Positions 53,875 to 62,677 are shown, counted from the stretch's first letter. The stretch: DNA of 64,000 bases from Litoreibacter roseus (GCF_009811795.1 NZ_BLJE01000006.1:124001-188000); one strand, 5' to 3'. Made by a program: numbers and translations. Notes: generated by a model from the letters alone, not told the origin.

Positions 53875-55366
53875 GTTCAGCCTCGTAGTCTCGCGCAAGG
53901 GCACGCCGGTTCAGTTTTCCATTCGGCCCTTTAGGCAGGACGTCCTTGCGGATGTAAAGGCGGGGTCGCTTATAGGTCGCAAGATGGGTTTCGGCGCGAT
54001 CTGCCAGATCGTTTGCAGGGCCGGTATGGAAAAGAGCGATGACTGTGACGTCCGCCTTCACGGTGACAGCGGTGGCGGCGACGTCCCCAACGGAAGGATG
54101 ATCGGCGAAGGCCGCCTCGACCTCCAGCGGGGAGACACGGACGCCGCCCGCATTCATCATGTCGTCTGCGCGTCCCAAGTAAGTGACATCTCCGGTTGCA
54201 CTCATCGAGACAAGATCGCCTGTCATGAACCAATCGCCAGTCAAATGTGCGCCTTCCGGCTGGTTCAGGTATCCGATCATCAGTCCCGGGTCGTCCTTAT
54301 GGACAGCAAGTTCGCCCGCGGTGTTGTAACCAACCGGCTTACCGCCCTCTAGGACGGCAACGCGGCGGCCCGTCTGCGGCCTGCCGCTTGCACCGTCGAC
54401 AAGTGCCACCCCAGGTGCGCCGGAAATAAATGTGGAGCATTCCGACATGCCCAACGCCTCGTGGACATCGGTCCCGGTCGCGCGGACCCAGGCAGCTCGG
54501 GTGCGGGCAGGCATCTTTTCACCTGCCGACAGGCCATGACGAAGCTGATCTGCGCGAATGGTCGGGTTGTCTGCGAGCATCTGGCGATAAACCCCGGGGG
54601 CTGCGGCAAAAATCGTGACATCATGCGTGCCGAGCAATGTCGGCAAATCCTTAGCTGGCGTACCTGCTGCCGGGATCAAAGCGGTCGCCCCGATTGTCCA
54701 CGGATCTACAAGTCCCGTACCAAGGGTGTAGGTCCAGTTGAAGGCGCCTGCGTGCAACAACCTGTCGGAGGACTGCAGACCATACCAGCCTTCGAACATT
54801 ATCTGACGGGCCCAAACGGCGCGATGGGCGTGACGGACACCGCGCGGCGTGCACGAGGTGCCGGAGGTGAAGATCGTATACGCGTGGGCGTGTGGCGTGC
54901 TGCGGCGCGGTTCAAGATCAGACGGTATATTCTCCATGTTCAAATCACTGACCGAAAGTACCGGGCAATCGATCTTCTCCGGCAGCGAGACGCCTGGGCT
55001 GTGCAGGATCAAGCGGCCACCGACCATGTCCGTGACCACAGTGACCTCGCGCGATGTCAGTTGCGACGAGAGCGGGACAGGTACGAGACCAACATAGATG
55101 CAGGCCAGATAAGCGATGGGGAACTCAACGCAACTGTCGAGGCGGAAGAGAACGCTGTCGCCAGGCGATAGCCCGATAGACAGCAGCTGCCCCGCCATTG
55201 ATCGAACCGCGTTCCGCAAAGCGCCGTGGGACATTTTGCGATCCGATCCAAGGACTTCCAGTGCGATCTTATCCGGAGTTTTTTTCCCGGCCTGCAAAAC
55301 ATATTCCGCCATATTGAATGGGTTCGGGCAGGTCGGAGGTGGGCCATGATCAAAGACAGATACCAT
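53861..55366 (-). CDS. AMP-binding acyl-CoA synthetase / benzoate-CoA ligase-like
   Basis: A 501-residue adenylating enzyme. The phosphate-binding loop reads TIFTSGTSCTPRGVRH, a variant of TSGTTGxPKG with Arg for Lys. The aryl/acyl pocket lies near FNWTYTLG, GDL is at about 405, and the catalytic lysine is in LPKGPNGKLNRR. It should activate an aromatic or short carboxylic acid; the substrate is unknown. It is divergent from the XRE-cupin gene, which may regulate it, with only 66 bases between them. Confidence 0.88.
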   Translation of the reverse strand: MVSVFDHGPPPTCPNPFNMAEYVLQAGKKTPDKIALEVLGSDRKMSHGALRNAVRSMAGQLLSIGLSPGDSVLFRLDSCVEFPIAYLACIYVGLVPVPLSSQLTSREVTVVTDMVGGRLILHSPGVSLPEKIDCPVLSVSDLNMENIPSDLEPRRSTPHAHAYTIFTSGTSCTPRGVRHAHRAVWARQIMFEGWYGLQSSDRLLHAGAFNWTYTLGTGLVDPWTIGATALIPAAGTPAKDLPTLLGTHDVTIFAAAPGVYRQMLADNPTIRADQLRHGLSAGEKMPARTRAAWVRATGTDVHEALGMSECSTFISGAPGVALVDGASGRPQTGRRVAVLEGGKPVGYNTAGELAVHKDDPGLMIGYLNQPEGAHLTGDWFMTGDLVSMSATGDVTYLGRADDMMNAGGVRVSPLEVEAAFADHPSVGDVAATAVTVKADVTVIALFHTGPANDLADRAETHLATYKRPRLYIRKDVLPKGPNGKLNRRALARDYEAEHGQT

Positions 55367-55432
55367 GGGCCCGTCGCTATGCCGCGATGCGTCCTATTGC
55401 AAGCCTTGGGCGAGGTCAGTAGGACAGAGGCC

Positions 55433-56056
55433 ATGTCCGATTACGACGAACCGAGCCTTATTCGCCTCGCGCGCGCCAGCGGGGACAGCAGCCATGTGGA
55501 GCCTCTGAACCTAGGGCGCCGCGTGCGTGAATTGCGCAAGGCCCGCGAATGGACATTGGAACGCGCGGCGCAGGAGGCTGGTCTGGCGCGGTCCACCTTG
55601 TCCAAGATCGAAAACGAACAGATGTCCCCGACCTTCGAGCTAATGAAAAAGCTGGCGGACGGGCTGGGCATCGATATGCCTCAACTGTTTACACCACCCC
55701 GCAAGGCTCAGGTGAACGGTCGCATGGACGTGACGCAAAGCGATGGCGGCCAGCCTCATGTCACGCCGACCTATGAGCATGAATTGCTGAACGCAAACCT
55801 GACAAAGAAATCGATGCTGCCCTATCGGGCGCGGATCAGGGCGCGGTCTTTTGAGGAGTTTGATGGCTGGGTGCGCCATGACGGGGAAGAGTTTCTGTAT
55901 GTACTGACCGGGGCCGTCCGACTTTATACAGAGTTCTATGAACCCGTAGAGATGAAGCGCGGCGACAGTGCGTATTACGACGCCTCGATGGGCCACAATG
56001 TGATCTCGGTCAGCGCAGAGGATGCGCTGATTTTGTGGGTCACATCATTGGTTTGA
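55433..56056 (+). CDS. XRE-family regulator with cupin domain
   Basis: A 207-residue regulator. An XRE-type helix-turn-helix (about 26-80, LGRRVRELRKAREWTLERAAQEAG then LARSTLSKIENE) precedes a cupin_2 domain (about 130-205) for a small ligand. I chose ATG 55433 (AGAGG upstream); the longer frame to 55226 overlaps the ligase gene by about 140 bases. Its 3' end overlaps the aquaporin gene by 12 bases. It is a likely regulator of the divergent acyl-CoA synthetase. Confidence 0.88.
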   Translation: MSDYDEPSLIRLARASGDSSHVEPLNLGRRVRELRKAREWTLERAAQEAGLARSTLSKIENEQMSPTFELMKKLADGLGIDMPQLFTPPRKAQVNGRMDVTQSDGGQPHVTPTYEHELLNANLTKKSMLPYRARIRARSFEEFDGWVRHDGEEFLYVLTGAVRLYTEFYEPVEMKRGDSAYYDASMGHNVISVSAEDALILWVTSLV

Positions 56057-56716
56057 CGGTCGATCCTGATGTCTTGAGAAGAGCCAGTTTAGCCCCAGCA
56101 TCCCAAGAACGGTTGCGGTGACCTGCATCGTGACGAACATGGGCACGTGGGCGGGTGAAATCCCCGAAAAAGTGTCAGTGAATGCCCGCGCGATGGTCAC
56201 CGCCGGGTTGGCGAAGCTGGTTGAGGCGGTGAACCAGTAGGCACCCGTGATGTAGAGCGCGACAAGTGTGGGCACAGCTTCTGCCCTGTGCCGCAAGCCG
56301 CCAAAGATCACGAAGAGCAGGCCGAAGGTCGCGACACACTCTGCGATATACTGGGCCGCGCCTGTGCGACTTGTGTTTGAAAACTGGAAGAGTATTTCGC
56401 CGAACATCAGGTGCGTGATCCACACCCCGATCACACCGCCCATTATCTGTAGGATCACGTAGATGGTCGCGCGGCGGACAGCGATCTCCCCGCGCATCAG
56501 AAAGGCGAGCGTCACCGCCGGATTGAAGTGCGCGCCGGAAACAGGCCCGAGTACGGTGATCAGAACGTAGAGCATGCAGCCGGTTGCGATTGCATTTGCC
56601 AGAAGCGCAATCGCGGTGTTTCCAGCCGCCAGGGTTTCGCCCATAATGCCAGAGCCCACCACGCTGATCAAAAGCAGGGCCGTTCCCAGCATTTCCGCGA
56701 CGTAGGCCCTTTTCAT
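56045..56716 (-). CDS. aquaglyceroporin-type channel (AqpS-like)
   Basis: A 223-residue major intrinsic protein with two NPA motifs, HFNPAVT (about 63-69) and FANPAVTIARAFTDTF (about 168-183), and six membrane segments. Its ATG overlaps the arsC-like stop (ATGA). In Sinorhizobium meliloti aqpS lies next to arsC and lets arsenite leave down its gradient. That is the best model, but glycerol or water transport is possible. No arsR is present here. Confidence 0.87.
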   Translation of the reverse strand: MKRAYVAEMLGTALLLISVVGSGIMGETLAAGNTAIALLANAIATGCMLYVLITVLGPVSGAHFNPAVTLAFLMRGEIAVRRATIYVILQIMGGVIGVWITHLMFGEILFQFSNTSRTGAAQYIAECVATFGLLFVIFGGLRHRAEAVPTLVALYITGAYWFTASTSFANPAVTIARAFTDTFSGISPAHVPMFVTMQVTATVLGMLGLNWLFSRHQDRPSNQ

Positions 56717-57168
56717 GAAATTTGACCAATTTCCGAAAGGGTTGGAGGACTGATTTGATCTTCTGGCAGAGCTACAAACGCCCGCGCGCGATTTTGCAAC
56801 GTTTGAAACACGGCCTCAAAGGCGTGGTCTTGCTCTGCACAAGGCTCGGCGGCGGGATCATTTACCCCCCAATGCGCGCACCTCGGTGTTCCGGGCCAGA
56901 TCGGACAGGTTTCCCCCGCGGCGGTCGCACATACCGTGATCACCAGATCCATCTCAGGTGCATCGTCTCCCCCGAACTCATCCCAGCTTTTTGACCTTGG
57001 AGCGGTCGCTTCGATTTTGTGTCTCGCCAAGGTCAAAAGCGCAACTGGATGAACCTGACCCGTTGGTTGAGATCCTGCGGAAAAAGCGTTGAACCCAAGA
57101 TCCTGCAGGATCGCTTCAAGCAGAATGGATCGGGCAGAATTGCCGGTACACAAAACCAGAATGTTCAA
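56713..57168 (-). CDS. arsC: arsenate reductase, low-molecular-weight phosphatase type
   Basis: A 151-residue enzyme with the phosphatase P-loop CTGNSARS (Cys7, Arg13) and the redox pair C80 and C88 in VCATAAGETCP. This is the thioredoxin-coupled ArsC of the S. aureus type. The start is TTG at 57168, only three bases past the T-run of the terminator at 57170-57201. It pairs with the aquaporin gene for arsenic handling. The Asp-Pro loop NDPAAEP near residue 104 is as in the family. Confidence 0.88.
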   Translation of the reverse strand: MNILVLCTGNSARSILLEAILQDLGFNAFSAGSQPTGQVHPVALLTLARHKIEATAPRSKSWDEFGGDDAPEMDLVITVCATAAGETCPIWPGTPRCAHWGVNDPAAEPCAEQDHAFEAVFQTLQNRARAFVALPEDQISPPTLSEIGQIS

Positions 57169-57169
57169 G

Positions 57170-57201
57170 AAAAAGCCCCCATCGCATGTGCTTGGGGGCT
57201 T
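57170..57201 (-). terminator. terminator of the CsbD-like gene
   Basis: AAGCCCCCA (57173-57181) and TGGGGGCTT (57193-57201) form a 9-bp stem; on the minus strand five T follow. It stops the upstream gene right in front of arsC, so arsC must have its own promoter within or past the hairpin or depend on read-through. Confidence 0.8.
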
Positions 57202-57233
57202 AAGAACGGAGTGTAACGGTTTTATGTCAGTGG

Positions 57234-57581
57234 CTAGGCGCGACCAACCGGATTTTCCAGCTTGTTGTCGTCGCCAAAGGTCTTGTCGTCATCCAAAGGA
57301 CCTTCACCCTCAGGTATCTCTTCGGCGCTGCGCAAAATGGCCATATTGTCATTGTGCTCGTCGGCCATGACGTCCGCTGGCATTTCGCTATTGAGCCATT
57401 CCGCAATTTCCTCGTCGGCCTCGATTTCGGATCGGGTGTGTTTGTCTGCGATCTCTGCCGCCAGCAATCTGCGGTCACCCGCAATATTGATCAGACGGTT
57501 CTCGTCAAGTTCTGGCCATCGCTGCAGGATGGGGGCCGAAAATGCGGTCCAATTGTTGGAAACCTGGGTCCATGTCATCAT
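57234..57581 (-). CDS. CsbD-like stress protein with acidic tail
   Basis: A 115-residue protein. The first 65 residues follow the CsbD pattern: Trp (WTAFSAPILQRWPELDENRL), then G-x-R-x-x-L and E-IAEW. The tail is long and acidic (EEIPEGEGPLDDDKTFGDD). CsbD proteins respond to general stress but their function is unknown. ATG 57581 has AAGGAG upstream. The similarity is modest. Confidence 0.6.
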   Translation of the reverse strand: MMTWTQVSNNWTAFSAPILQRWPELDENRLINIAGDRRLLAAEIADKHTRSEIEADEEIAEWLNSEMPADVMADEHNDNMAILRSAEEIPEGEGPLDDDKTFGDDNKLENPVGRA

Positions 57582-57639
57582 CAGTCTGCTCCTTCTTCTG
57601 CTTGCAAGGACAATGCAGACTGACAGGGAGCGGTTCCCT

Positions 57640-58680
57640 TCAGGCGAACATAGAGGCGAGATTGATGCTGCTGCAGTCGTTCAGATCATCAAAATGGTCT
57701 GTCAGAAACTTCTTGGCCGCTCTATGCCCTGCCTCTTTCAACTCACCCAAGACATAACTGTTCGGAATCAGCTTAGTGGCGACGGACAATTGCGTCATCA
57801 GTGCATCGTCAGAGATCATGTGGACGAGCACCTTTTTCATCGCATCTTCTGCGATCTTGTCCTGATCAATGAGGCGCCCTACGAACTCGATTGCGCGCAA
57901 TTCACGCAGCAGCGAGCCGTTGAAGCTGATCTCATTGATCCTGTTCTGGATATCGGAGGCCGATTTTGGAACAGCGTCACGGTAGAGCGGGTTGATATTC
58001 ACAACAACAATGTCGTCCGGCAAGTGCTTGTCAAACAGCGGGAAAAGGGCAGGGTTTCCCATGTAGCCGCCGTCCCAGAATGCTTCGATGGCTCCCGTTT
58101 CTGGATCGTGGAACTCGACAGCTTTAAAGATGGTCGGGAGACATCCGGACGCAAGAATGGAATCCGTCGAGATTTCACTTCCCTTGAAGATCCGGATTTT
58201 ACCTGACCGCACATTCGTTGCGCAGACATAGAGATCGGGGCCCTGCAGCGCGCAGACGCGGTCATAGGAAAACTGTTCTACAACACGCCGCAACGGATTT
58301 TCATAGAGCGGGCCAAAGGCGTAGGGGCTGGCGATCCGCGAAACCGCGTCAAGGGTCATGTAGTAGGGCGACAACTCCAGCGACTTGCTCACATCTGCAG
58401 GGGTCAAACCGGTCATCCACGGCAGCATGGTTGGGTGAGACGTCGCGCCTATTTCAGACCAGAGCCAGTCCAGCTTTTTCATCGCGCCTTCATTGCCGCC
58501 CTCCAGCATGCCGGATTTGAGCGCGGCACCATTCAGGGCACCGGCCGAGGTTCCTGAGATGCCCGCGATCTCGATCCGGCCATCGCCCAACAACGTATCA
58601 AGGACACCCCAAGTGAATGCGCCGTGCGCCCCGCCGCCTTGCAGGGCTAGATTGATCTTTTTGGCGTTCTTCTTGAGCAT
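57640..58680 (-). CDS. patatin-like phospholipase (possible PHB depolymerase)
   Basis: A 346-residue hydrolase with the patatin oxyanion loop GGGAHG (15-20), nucleophile S45 in GTSAG (43-47) and the dyad Asp D203 in WDGGYMGNP. No signal peptide is present, so it acts in the cytoplasm. It lies 21 bases after the 3-hydroxybutyrate dehydrogenase gene, and patatins are frequent next to bdhA in alphaproteobacteria, which suggests a role with polyhydroxybutyrate. Phospholipid hydrolysis is the alternative. Confidence 0.9.
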   Translation of the reverse strand: MLKKNAKKINLALQGGGAHGAFTWGVLDTLLGDGRIEIAGISGTSAGALNGAALKSGMLEGGNEGAMKKLDWLWSEIGATSHPTMLPWMTGLTPADVSKSLELSPYYMTLDAVSRIASPYAFGPLYENPLRRVVEQFSYDRVCALQGPDLYVCATNVRSGKIRIFKGSEISTDSILASGCLPTIFKAVEFHDPETGAIEAFWDGGYMGNPALFPLFDKHLPDDIVVVNINPLYRDAVPKSASDIQNRINEISFNGSLLRELRAIEFVGRLIDQDKIAEDAMKKVLVHMISDDALMTQLSVATKLIPNSYVLGELKEAGHRAAKKFLTDHFDDLNDCSSINLASMFA

Positions 58681-58701
58681 TCGGATTACTCCAAGCTGGT
58701 A

Positions 58702-59487
58702 TTAAAGCGCCGTCCAGCCGCCATCGACGCTGATTGTCGTTCCCGTGATCTGAGCCGCAGCGTCCGAACACAGGAACGTTGCCACGCCACCAAGCTGTTC
58801 GGTCGTGGCAAATTCCTTGGAGGGCTGACGCTCCAGCATGACCTCCTTGATCACGGTTTCCCGATCCATGTCATACTCTTTCATGGTTTCGGGAATTTGG
58901 GCTTCGACCAGTGGCGTCAGTACATAGCCGGGGCAGATCGCGTTGACTGTGATCGGTTCCTGCGCCGTTTCCAAGGCCACGACCTTCGTCATCCCCACGA
59001 CGCCGTGTTTCGCCGAGACATAAGCCGATTTGTAGGGCGAGGCGGTCAATCCATGGGCGGAAGAGATATTGATCACGCGTCCCCAGCCGGATTTCTTCAT
59101 CATCGGGATGGCCGCAGCAGTGGTGTGAAAGACGCTGGACAGCATGATCGCAATGATCGCGTCCCATTTCTCGGTCGGGAAGTCTTGAATGGGGGCGACG
59201 TGCTGGATGCCGGCATTGTTGATCAGGATATCAACATCGCCAGCCTCTTCGATCAGACGGCGTGCGTCATCGCCCTTACTGAGGTCCGCTTTGATATAGC
59301 GCGCCTCGTTGCCGGTGACGTTCGTGATCTCTTCGGCCAGCGCGTGATCTTCCTTTCGATCGGTGTAGGAATTCAACACGACCTGTGCGCCTGCCTTCGC
59401 CAGTTCCTGTGCAATCCCAAGCCCGATGCCGGAGTTGGAGCCAGTGATGACGGCGGTTTTACCGGACAGCGGAGAGGGGAGAGACAT
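58702..59487 (-). CDS. bdhA: 3-hydroxybutyrate dehydrogenase
   Basis: Short-chain dehydrogenase that oxidises D-3-hydroxybutyrate to acetoacetate. The 261 residues show the NAD loop TGSNSGIGLGIA (about 15-26), NNAG, the catalytic triad S142/S143 and Y156-K160 in PYKSAYVSAKHG, and a family-typical C-terminus (SVDGGWTAL). I chose ATG 59487, since the extra upstream residues are Cys-rich and unlike the family. It is probably co-transcribed with the patatin gene. Confidence 0.94.
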   Translation of the reverse strand: MSLPSPLSGKTAVITGSNSGIGLGIAQELAKAGAQVVLNSYTDRKEDHALAEEITNVTGNEARYIKADLSKGDDARRLIEEAGDVDILINNAGIQHVAPIQDFPTEKWDAIIAIMLSSVFHTTAAAIPMMKKSGWGRVINISSAHGLTASPYKSAYVSAKHGVVGMTKVVALETAQEPITVNAICPGYVLTPLVEAQIPETMKEYDMDRETVIKEVMLERQPSKEFATTEQLGGVATFLCSDAAAQITGTTISVDGGWTAL

Positions 59488-59589
59488 GGCAGAGCACCTT
59501 TCTATTTCGCATGCGCAGCAATTTAGAGCGTGCACCCCGCAAGGGAAGCAAAAACGCACCCATTCAGGTGGTGAGCGGTCCGCTGCGGA

Positions 59590-60228
59590 TCAGATGCCTG
59601 CGATGGCACTGCTTGCTGGAAAAGGATCCTGATGGCGCACAAGTTTATGGGTCCGTTTGATGTGCCTCAAATGGGCGGCAAAAAGCACATAAGCCAGCTG
59701 TGTTTCGATAAGGGACAAGGCTGCCACTTTGCGCGCAGAAAACGCAAAAACTTGTGCAAACCCCGCTTGCCGCAAGCGCTTGTCCACACCGACCCTGCAG
59801 AGACCCGCGCCATAGGCATCTTCCCGTGTGACGGAGAAGTGCGCGCCGTTCAATAAGACGTCCAGCCGCAGGACCGCAACGTCTTTCCAGCGAACGCCGA
59901 TCTGTCGTCGAGCAAACCAAGCGCTGCGGGCCTCTTCCATAGCATCATTCGGATCGACCGCAGCAGAACTGTAGGCAAACCGTTGTTCAGGATGTGCTAC
60001 CGCCCAGATCAGCTGTCCGTCGTCGGTGATCGCGCGCCGCGCCGTTGTGACCCCGTGATCATGTTCCACGTGATTTGCGGTATCTATCCAGCCCTGAACA
60101 CCCTCTGCCTGGAAGCGCTGCAGCGCATCTTCGTCCGGATGATCCAAGGTGTTGGACACGGCAAACTGGCGCTGGAGAACCAGCCGGTCCTTAAGAAATT
60201 CTGCTTTGGGTTTCGAGGTCAAAACCAT
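59590..60228 (-). CDS. hypothetical cytoplasmic protein
   Basis: A 212-residue protein of ordinary composition with alternating charged and hydrophobic residues and no signal peptide or membrane segment. Distinct stretches are GVQGWIDTANHVEHDHGVTT and FSARKVAALSLIETQLAYV. I do not recognise a family. ATG 60228 follows AGGAT. It lies upstream of bdhA with a gap of about 100 bases; operon membership is uncertain. A long frame on the other strand (59983-60516) looks like a shadow. Confidence 0.6.
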   Translation of the reverse strand: MVLTSKPKAEFLKDRLVLQRQFAVSNTLDHPDEDALQRFQAEGVQGWIDTANHVEHDHGVTTARRAITDDGQLIWAVAHPEQRFAYSSAAVDPNDAMEEARSAWFARRQIGVRWKDVAVLRLDVLLNGAHFSVTREDAYGAGLCRVGVDKRLRQAGFAQVFAFSARKVAALSLIETQLAYVLFAAHLRHIKRTHKLVRHQDPFPASSAIAGI

Positions 60229-60427
60229 GACGATATCCTACTCATTAAACTCCACGCGGACGCTGCGCGGTTCGAACACAAAAAGAGGGGCAAGGGGAAA
60301 CGCAGGAAAAACGCGTCAGAAACCAAGCACACCAAACGAGCAAGCCAAACATTGGCCCGCACGAAAAGGATGCCGCAAAGCGGAGAATGGATCAAGTTTG
60401 GTAGGTTGTTTTTGGAGCTCTCAGGCC
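60229..60427. other. gene-poor region before the small RNA terminator
   Basis: This is the left half of a 389-base gap. Purine-rich sequence without a convincing gene fills it; a frame on the plus strand is Lys/Arg-rich and has no ribosome site. It may contain the promoter of the unknown gene at 59590-60228. Confidence 0.4.
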
Positions 60428-60503
60428 AAAAAAAACGCCAGCACGAAGCTGGCGTTAAGTTATTGAGGCAGGTTTCATACAGGCAAGAAACCTATCGAGC
60501 AGT
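60428..60503 (-). ncRNA. predicted small RNA of about 76 nt
   Basis: On the minus strand a promoter (60538-60510), a start near 60503, a hairpin AGGTTTC/GAAACCT with a 10-base loop (60493-60470 on the minus strand, both arms 7 bp) and a terminator AACGCCAGC/GCTGGCGTT (60456-60448/60442-60434) with eight U follow one another. No gene upstream on this strand needs the terminator, so an independent short transcript is the best reading. A 7-codon frame (MKPASIT) lies inside but has no good ribosome site. Hfq-binding would fit the U-tail. No family was recognised. Confidence 0.65.
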
Positions 60504-60509
60504 GGTTCC

Positions 60510-60538
60510 TTTATAAGCAATGCGCCGCCTCAGGCCAA
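60510..60538 (-). promoter_or_regulatory. promoter of the predicted small RNA
   Basis: TTGGCC (60538-60533) and TATAAA (60515-60510) are separated by exactly 17 bases on the minus strand. They match the sigma-70 consensus at 4 and 5 of 6 positions. The start would be near 60503. Confidence 0.62.
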
Positions 60539-60617
60539 GCTAAAAGTTTGTATAAACAGACACTTCGGATTATCGTTAACATCAATAATAATAAGGGCAC
60601 GGGGCATTGTTGCTGAT

Positions 60618-62438
60618 ATGAGACCGTATATTTTCCATGAGCTTAAATGGCTTCTTGGTGCTTTGAGTGGCGCGCTGATTCTCTTTGCCTCGCAACTGCT
60701 GGCGGAGCCTCGGCATGGCATAGCTATGTATGGAGAGCCCGCGCTTCCACCTGATTTTGTGTCGCTGCCCTACGCCAACCCGAACGCGCCCACGGGCGGA
60801 ACGTTCATCGCAGGTGAAGTCGGCAGCTTTGATTCGCTCAACCCGCACATCCTCAAGGGGCGGGTTCCATGGCAGTTACAGTATCTCGCCTACGAAAGTC
60901 TGATGGGCCGGTCTTATGACGAGCCCTTTACCCTGTACGGCTTGCTGGCCGAATCGATTGAGACCGATCCCGATCATCAATGGGTCGAATTTGTCCTGCG
61001 GGAGGAGGCACGATTTTCCGACGGAACGCCCGTCTCGATTGAAGATGTGATCTGGTCCTATGAGACGCTCGGCACCATTGGCCATCCGCGGTACCTCGGC
61101 TCGTGGAAGAAAGTGTCCGCCGCAGAGCAGACCGGCCCCCGCAGCGTCCGGTTCACATTCACAGAGCCGGACCGGGAACTGGCGCTTATCATGGGACTTC
61201 GACCGATCCTGAAAAAGGCGCAGTGGGATGGCAAAGACTTCGCGCAGAGCGGCCTCAGCGATATCCCGATTTCCACGGCGCCTTACGTGATCACCGATTT
61301 TGATCCGGGCCGCTTCGTACTTCTGGAGCGTGATGAGGACTATTGGGGCAATGACCTTGCCTTTCGAAATGGAACCCATGTCATTGATCGTATTCGGATG
61401 GAGTTTTTTACCGATGAAACCGCGTGGTTCGAGGCGTTCAAGGCCGGCGAGTTAAGCACAATCCGTGAAACCAATCTTGGCCGCTGGAACACGCGCTATG
61501 ACTTTCCACGCGTGCGGCAGGGCGAGGTCATCAAATCACTGATCCCCCATGGCAGGCCTTCGGGCATGACCGGGTTCGTCATGAATACCCGCAATCCGCT
61601 CTTTGAGGACTGGCGGGTTCGCGAGGCGATGATCCAGGCTTTCAACTTTGAGTTCGTCAACAACACTTTGAATGGCGGGGAGCTTCCTCGGATTACGTCC
61701 TACTTCTCCAACTCGATCCTTGGCATGGAAGAGGGTGAGGCGACGGGTCAGACACGTGAATTGCTTGAACCGTTTGTCGATGACCTCCCACCAGGGGTGT
61801 TGGAGGGATACAGTCTGCCTGTCTCCGATGGGTCGGCGCGCAACCGTCGCAACATTCGCAGCGCCACGGCCTTGCTGGAAGAGGCCGGGTGGGTCGTTCA
61901 GGACGGCGTCCTGACAGGAACAGATGGCGCGCCCTTCGCATTCGAGATCCTTCTCAGTGCTGGCAGTGCCGAAAATCAGGCCATTGCCAACATCTATAAG
62001 GAAGGGTTGGAACGGCTGGGTATCTTCACAACAATCAGCGTGGTGGACGCCGCACAATATAAAGAGCGCACGGATGCGTTCAGCTTTGACATGACCTATT
62101 TCACACGCGGTCTGTCACTGAGCCCCGGCAATGAACAACTGGTCTACTGGGGCTCCGAGGCGGCCGATATTCAAGGGTCGCGCAATCTGATGGGGGTGAA
62201 AAGCCCCGCAGCGGAGGCGATGATCGCCACAATGGTGAACGCGGACAACCTAGAGACATATCGCAGTGCCGTGCGCGCGCTGGACCGTGTTTTGACAGCC
62301 GGACGCTATGTCATCCCCTTCTGGTTCAGCGACAAGTCCAGACTGGCCCATGATGCCGCACTCAGGTTCCCGGATACGATCCCGGTCTATGGGGATTTTC
62401 TGGGCTTTCAGCCAGAGGTGTGGTGGTTCGAAGAGTAG
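60618..62438 (+). CDS. family 5 extracellular solute-binding protein (YejA-like)
   Basis: Peptide- or oligopeptide-type periplasmic binding protein of 606 residues. It has an N-terminal hydrophobic signal (about 10-29, ending LLAEP), followed by the SBP_bac_5 domain with GSFDSLNPHILKG, LYGLLAESIE and a typical RFSDGTPV stretch. The YejA group lacks the usual neighbours here: no permease or ATPase gene follows in this window. ATG 60618 has a weak ribosome site. Confidence 0.88.
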   Translation: MRPYIFHELKWLLGALSGALILFASQLLAEPRHGIAMYGEPALPPDFVSLPYANPNAPTGGTFIAGEVGSFDSLNPHILKGRVPWQLQYLAYESLMGRSYDEPFTLYGLLAESIETDPDHQWVEFVLREEARFSDGTPVSIEDVIWSYETLGTIGHPRYLGSWKKVSAAEQTGPRSVRFTFTEPDRELALIMGLRPILKKAQWDGKDFAQSGLSDIPISTAPYVITDFDPGRFVLLERDEDYWGNDLAFRNGTHVIDRIRMEFFTDETAWFEAFKAGELSTIRETNLGRWNTRYDFPRVRQGEVIKSLIPHGRPSGMTGFVMNTRNPLFEDWRVREAMIQAFNFEFVNNTLNGGELPRITSYFSNSILGMEEGEATGQTRELLEPFVDDLPPGVLEGYSLPVSDGSARNRRNIRSATALLEEAGWVVQDGVLTGTDGAPFAFEILLSAGSAENQAIANIYKEGLERLGIFTTISVVDAAQYKERTDAFSFDMTYFTRGLSLSPGNEQLVYWGSEAADIQGSRNLMGVKSPAAEAMIATMVNADNLETYRSAVRALDRVLTAGRYVIPFWFSDKSRLAHDAALRFPDTIPVYGDFLGFQPEVWWFEE

Positions 62439-62528
62439 CGGAACTTTTTCCAGAACACCGGGTTATGTCATCGGACATAGAGCCGTCCCGGCACTCTGCC
62501 GCGACATGACCAAAGAAAAGGATAACTT

Positions 62529-62651
62529 ATGACCCTTCGTATCACAGCACTTCTCGTGACACTTCTTGCCGTTTCCGCATGCAACACATTGGATGGTGTC
62601 GGTCGCGACGTGGAAGAGGGCGGCGAAGCTATTCAAGACGCTGCAAGCTAA
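62529..62651 (+). CDS. entericidin-like small lipoprotein
   Basis: A 40-residue peptide that starts MTLRITALLVTLLAVSAC, with a lipobox ending at Cys18, and then NTLDGVGRDVEEGGEA, the ecnA/ecnB pattern. Entericidins are small envelope lipoproteins of unclear role that work as toxin-antidote pairs in E. coli; only one is present here. It is shorter than most gene-finder limits. The terminator at 62678 follows. Confidence 0.85.
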   Translation: MTLRITALLVTLLAVSACNTLDGVGRDVEEGGEAIQDAAS

Positions 62652-62677
62652 GCACCGCAGCACACTAAGCGGAATTG

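Noticed and set aside
60530-60721. A 63-codon minus-strand frame near the small RNA
   Set aside because: It overlaps the binding-protein gene start and lacks a ribosome site; the small-RNA promoter lies within it.
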